Of a DNA stretch of 64,000 bases, positions 60,684 to 64,000 are shown in pieces; positions within the stretch are counted from its first letter, which is position 1, and every line of letters starts with the position of its first letter. A program made the translations under genes and the position numbers. The DNA is from Plantactinospora mayteni (GTDB lineage Bacteria > Actinomycetota > Actinomycetes > Mycobacteriales > Micromonosporaceae): assembly GCF_016862935.1 (NCBI RefSeq), contig NZ_BONX01000007.1, positions 310,001 through 374,000 on the forward strand, in the 5' to 3' direction. The notes under the pieces are model-generated. The model was not told the origin of the DNA. It saw only the letters and a list, made by a program, of their open reading frames with translations, and did not search any database.

Positions 60684-60913
60684 GGCGACCTCCCGGTGGG
60701 CCGGGGCTCCGGCCAGCGGCGCGGAGCCGCGCGTCGGCCGGCTGTCGCGGGGTACCCGGAGTCTACGTCCTCCGCAGGTGTCCGGGCCGGGGCGTTCGGG
60801 GAGAAGTCGGGGCCTTCGCGGGGAAGCGGCCTCGGAAAGGGCCCGGTCCCGCCCTCCGGAAGCCGGTGTGGTGTTCCGAGGATTCTTCGCACCTCCTGCG
60901 GGTAGATGGCCGG

Positions 60914-62365
60914 ATGACGTTCAGATCCGGGCGGCACGACGCGAACCGCAAGGAGGCGTCCGAGCCGCCCGCCAGCGGCGTCGGTGAGCGGCGTCCGCGC
61001 GTAATGATCATCTACGCCAGCGCGGGAGCCGGGCACGACGGCGCGAGCCGGGAACTGGCCAGCCGGCTGCGTGAACGCGGCCTGCTGGCGGACTGCGTGG
61101 ACCTGGCCGACATCTTCCCGTGGGGACTGGGCCGGCTGCTGCGCGGCACCTACCACGGAATGCTGAGCCGCCTGCCGTGGATCTACGGGCTGCTCTTCGC
61201 GATCGGCGGCAACTTCAGCCGGGCCGCGCCGATCACCCGGGCGCTGCTCCGGCCGGTGTGGCCCCGGGTGCTCCGGATGCTGCCCCCGGACACCCGGGCG
61301 GTGGTGTCGACGTACCCGGTGGTCAGCCAGATCATCGGGCCGCTGCGCCGGGAGGGGCGGCTCGCCGTACCGGTGATCACCTATCTGACCGACTTCGCGG
61401 TGAACCCGATCTGGGTGTCGCCCGGCATCGACGTGCACTGCGCCGCGCACCGCACCACCCGTACCGAGGCCCGGGCGCTCGGTGCCGGCGAGGTACGGGT
61501 GGCCGGGCGGCTGGTCTCGGCCGGTTTCCGTCCGGGCTCGGCGGCGGAGAAGCGCCGTGTCCGGGAGCGCCTCGGTCTGCCCGTCGACGCTCGGCTCGCG
61601 CTGCTGGTCGCCGGCTCCTGGGGGGTCGGCGCGGTGGCGCGGACGGCGGCTGAGATCGCGCGTACCGGGGCGGCGGTCCCGGTGGTGGTCTGCGGTCGGA
61701 ACGAGGCGCTGTTCCGCCGGCTGGAACGGCGACGTACCGGATACGTCTTCGGCTGGGTCGACGACATGCCGGAGCTGCTGCGCGCCGCCGACGTGCTGGT
61801 GGAGAACGCCGGTGGGCTGACCGCGCTGGAGGCGATGGCCTGCGGCCTGCCGGTGGCCACCTACCGGCCGATCCCGGGGCACGGCCGGGCGAACGCGGCC
61901 ACCATGGCCCGGGCCGGGGTGGCGACCTGGGTACGCCGGGCCGGCGACCTGGGCCCGACCCTGGTCCGGCTCGCCGACGGTACGGCCGGCGAGCGGCAGC
62001 GGGCCGCCGGGCTGGCCCTCTTCGAGACCGATCCCGCCACGGTGGTCGCCGACGTCGCCCGGGGCGGTGCCCTGGCCGGACCGGCGACCGAGGGGCGGGC
62101 ACCGGCGTTCGACGCGGCGGGTCCGGCCGCCGCCCCGGCCCTGGTCGACGAGCCGCTCGACGCCCCCGGCCTGGTCGAGGGTGCGGCGCCGGCCGATCCG
62201 GAGGTAGCGGCCGAGGTCCCGGCCGGGGTGGCCGCGGCGCCGTCCCGCCGGACGCTGACCCGCTGGGTGGGGCTGCGGGCCGGCGTGGCGAGGTTGCGGA
62301 TCGGTGCCGACCAGCCACGGACCGACGGCACCCACCCGGCGAACCATCCGGACCGGCAAGGCTGA
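60914..62365 (+). CDS. MGDG-synthase/MurG-like glycosyltransferase
   Basis: A 483-residue GT-B enzyme. RVMIIYASAGAGHDGASREL is the N-terminal motif of diacylglycerol glycosyltransferases (MGDG synthase, YpfP). The C-domain carries VFGWVDDMPELLRAADVLVE and NAGGLTALEAMACGLPV. A long Ala/Pro/Glu-rich tail (about 390-483) is unlike the enzymes known to me. A lipid acceptor at the membrane is likely. The ATG at 60914 has no clear ribosome site; the leader could be very short. Confidence 0.85.
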   Translation: MTFRSGRHDANRKEASEPPASGVGERRPRVMIIYASAGAGHDGASRELASRLRERGLLADCVDLADIFPWGLGRLLRGTYHGMLSRLPWIYGLLFAIGGNFSRAAPITRALLRPVWPRVLRMLPPDTRAVVSTYPVVSQIIGPLRREGRLAVPVITYLTDFAVNPIWVSPGIDVHCAAHRTTRTEARALGAGEVRVAGRLVSAGFRPGSAAEKRRVRERLGLPVDARLALLVAGSWGVGAVARTAAEIARTGAAVPVVVCGRNEALFRRLERRRTGYVFGWVDDMPELLRAADVLVENAGGLTALEAMACGLPVATYRPIPGHGRANAATMARAGVATWVRRAGDLGPTLVRLADGTAGERQRAAGLALFETDPATVVADVARGGALAGPATEGRAPAFDAAGPAAAPALVDEPLDAPGLVEGAAPADPEVAAEVPAGVAAAPSRRTLTRWVGLRAGVARLRIGADQPRTDGTHPANHPDRQG

Positions 62366-62467
62366 GGTGCGGTCCACACATCGTGCCGCCCGATCCGTCG
62401 CGGGGGCGGTACCCGGACGGCCCGGCAGCGGAGCGGTCCGGCGGGCCCGATCCGGAGGTACGACCCG

Positions 62468-63310
62468 GTGAACGGCCTCGCCATCCTGCTCGGACTCGCC
62501 TCGGCCGCCTGCTTCGCGGTGAGTTCGGTAATGGAGCAGCACGCCGCCAAACAGGAACGGCCGACCCGGACCATCGACCCGCGGCTGCTGATCCGGCTGC
62601 TGCACCGCCGGCTGTGGCTGCTCGGCTGGCTGCCGGACGCGGTCGGCACCTTCCTACAGGCGCTGGCGCTGCGCGTCGGCGCGCTTGCCCTGGTCGAACC
62701 GCTCCTGGTCAGCGGGCTCTTCATGGCGATTCCACTGGAGGCGGCGATCGAGCGGCGCCGGCCGCACCGCCGGGACATGCTGGTGGTGGTGGTCGGGGTC
62801 GTCGGGCTGACCGGTTTCCTGCTCGCCGCGAACCCGCGCGGCGGGGTGGCGGAGCCGAAGGCGTGGGCCTGGATCCTCGTCGGAGCCGCGATCGGCGCGC
62901 TGGTCACCATCTGCCTGCTGGTGGCCTGGCGGACCCAGGACGCGACCCGGGGCCTGATGCTGGGCATCGCCACCGGACTGCTGTACGCGATGGCCGCCGC
63001 CCTGGTGAAGAGCGTGACCGAGAAGCTGCCGGACCACCCGGCCGAGGTCTTCACGGACTGGCACCTCTACGTCCTCATCCTGGTCGGCGGTACCGCGCTG
63101 ACGCTGAACCAGAACGCCTTCCAGGGCGGCCCGATCGCCGCCCCGTTGACCGCGATCGCGCTGCTCGACCCGTTCACCAGCGTGCTGATCGGGGTCTTCG
63201 CCTTCGAGGAGCAACTGTCCCTGGAGGGGCCCCGGCTCTTTCTCGGCCTGCTCGCGGTGGCGGCGATGAGCATCGGCATCTGGCTGGCCCGGCGTACCCG
63301 GTCAAGCTGA
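62468..63310 (+). CDS. DMT/EamA-like multi-pass membrane protein
   Basis: A 280-residue protein with nine or ten hydrophobic helices in two halves. It begins NGLAILLGLASAACFAVSSV, and a second-half helix starts with GLMLGIATGLLYAMAAALVK. This matches the DMT-family (EamA/magnesium-transporter-like) proteins common in actinomycetes. Substrate unknown. The GTG at 62468 follows GGAGG by nine bases. It may share a transcript with the glycosyltransferase 102 bp upstream. Confidence 0.85.
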   Translation: MNGLAILLGLASAACFAVSSVMEQHAAKQERPTRTIDPRLLIRLLHRRLWLLGWLPDAVGTFLQALALRVGALALVEPLLVSGLFMAIPLEAAIERRRPHRRDMLVVVVGVVGLTGFLLAANPRGGVAEPKAWAWILVGAAIGALVTICLLVAWRTQDATRGLMLGIATGLLYAMAAALVKSVTEKLPDHPAEVFTDWHLYVLILVGGTALTLNQNAFQGGPIAAPLTAIALLDPFTSVLIGVFAFEEQLSLEGPRLFLGLLAVAAMSIGIWLARRTRSS

Positions 63311-63538
63311 CACGCCGCCCCGCGACCGTCGATCCACCGGGCCGTTCCGGCCGCCGGGGGTACGCCGCGACGGGCCGCCGAACACGCCGAGAGGAATTCG
63401 GCAGGCCGCACCGCCGAGCGTGGGAATTTGGGTACTCTCGGTGAAGATTACTTAGCGCGAGCGGTGGGTTACAACCAATCCGGCGCGGCGGTCTGGCGCG
63501 GCCCCGCTGAGCCGGCTGGACCTCGCGAGAGGCGGCAG
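63311..63538 (+). other. intergenic region before the squalene-synthase gene
   Basis: An AT-richer stretch at 63425-63460 (GGGAATTTGGGTACTCTC, then GAAGATTACTTAGCG) interrupts GC-rich DNA and probably holds the promoter. No other gene seen. Confidence 0.45.
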
Positions 63539-64000
63539 TGTGCTTCATCTGACCGACGACGCTCCCGACCATCCGTCCGCGGATCGGCCGGGTGGGCGCC
63601 GGCAGCCGGACACCGTACTGGCCGGCGAGAACTTCCCGGTCGCGCTCCGCGTCCTGCCGGCACGGATCCGCCGGCACCTGCTCGCCCTCTACTGGTACGC
63701 CCGCTACGTCGACGACCTCGGCGACGAGCCGGACGAGACCGGCCGGGACGAGACACCGGCCATCCGGCTCGCCCGGCTGGACCGGTTCGACCGCGAGGTA
63801 CGCGCCCTCTACCACGGCCGGCTGCCCCGGCACCCGGTACTGGTCAGACTCGCGCCCACCGTGGTCGACTGCCGGCTCCCGATCGACCCGCTGCTCCGGC
63901 TGATCGAGGCGAACCGGCGCGACCAGGTGGTGACCCGCTACCCGACCTTCGGCGCCCTGGTCGACTACTGCCACCTCTCCGCCGACCCGGTCGGCGAGCT
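63539..64000 (+). CDS. hpnC: squalene synthase HpnC-like (partial, runs off right edge)
   Basis: The first 154 residues of an isoprenyl-synthase-fold protein. VLAGENFPVALRVLPARIRR, then HLLALYWYARYVDDLGDE, gives the first Asp-rich motif, and FGALVDYCHLSADPVG follows as in squalene/phytoene synthases. AGENFPVA near the start is characteristic of HpnC rather than HpnD. In hopanoid pathways HpnC works with HpnD and HpnE to convert two farnesyl diphosphates to squalene. The GTG at 63539 follows GAGAGG. The following hpn genes would lie beyond the window. Confidence 0.85.

Overview
The window is about 72 % GC by impression, uses GTG starts freely, has many ATGA overlaps, leaderless TAnnnT promoters, Tat and lipoprotein signals and a perfect-core IdeR/DmdR1-type iron box. 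Together with CBM2-bearing xylanase and LPMO genes, ROK and LacI regulators and an F420-type oxidoreductase, this points to a soil or plant-associated filamentous actinomycete, most likely Micromonosporaceae (inference; no search could be run).

Layout. 1-10 kb: an iron-regulated pair of half-ABC transporters separated by a 51-bp repeat that forms a coupled small reading frame, a membrane protein, a Tat M28 peptidase, an LLM oxidoreductase, a LacI regulator, a nucleotidyltransferase and a secreted GH10 xylanase. 10-18 kb: a ROK regulator, a mannonate-dehydratase-like enolase, a lipoprotein-dependent sugar ABC importer and a uronate-dehydrogenase-like SDR. The same operator-promoter motif lies in front of the regulator and in the divergent enolase/importer control region. 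18-29.3 kb: a divergent acetate kinase and a secreted locus holding a zinc metalloprotease, GH127, GH43 and a large (alpha/alpha)6-type hydrolase. Three of these share one carbohydrate-binding-like module, and LacI-type palindromes precede the locus. A broken AvrXca/Svx-like (DUF6055) gene closes it. I read this locus as a candidate system for taking apart arabinosylated plant wall glycoproteins.

29.4-42 kb: a TnpB-only IS605-type element beside an HxlR regulator, an Mrr-like nuclease, a YcnI-like copper protein divergent from a PHM-like copper monooxygenase lipoprotein, and a 1113-residue HEAT-repeat protein divergent from a DUF2726 protein. 42-52 kb: a two-component system, an AA10 LPMO next to a truncated phosphoesterase gene, a phosphotransferase, SthA transhydrogenase, a PucR-type regulator with two paralogous secreted proteins, and a CHRD protein. 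52-59.4 kb: a six-gene Liv-type ABC importer operon with an embedded acyl-CoA synthetase. 59.4-64 kb: two glycosyltransferases, a DMT-type membrane protein and the start of a squalene-synthase-like gene (HpnC), probably the edge of a hopanoid cluster.

Several secreted accessory genes are flanked by remnants of other genes (LtrA, metallophosphoesterase, XRE/TPR regulator, DUF6055), which suggests repeated insertion and deletion. No rRNA, tRNA or CRISPR array was seen.
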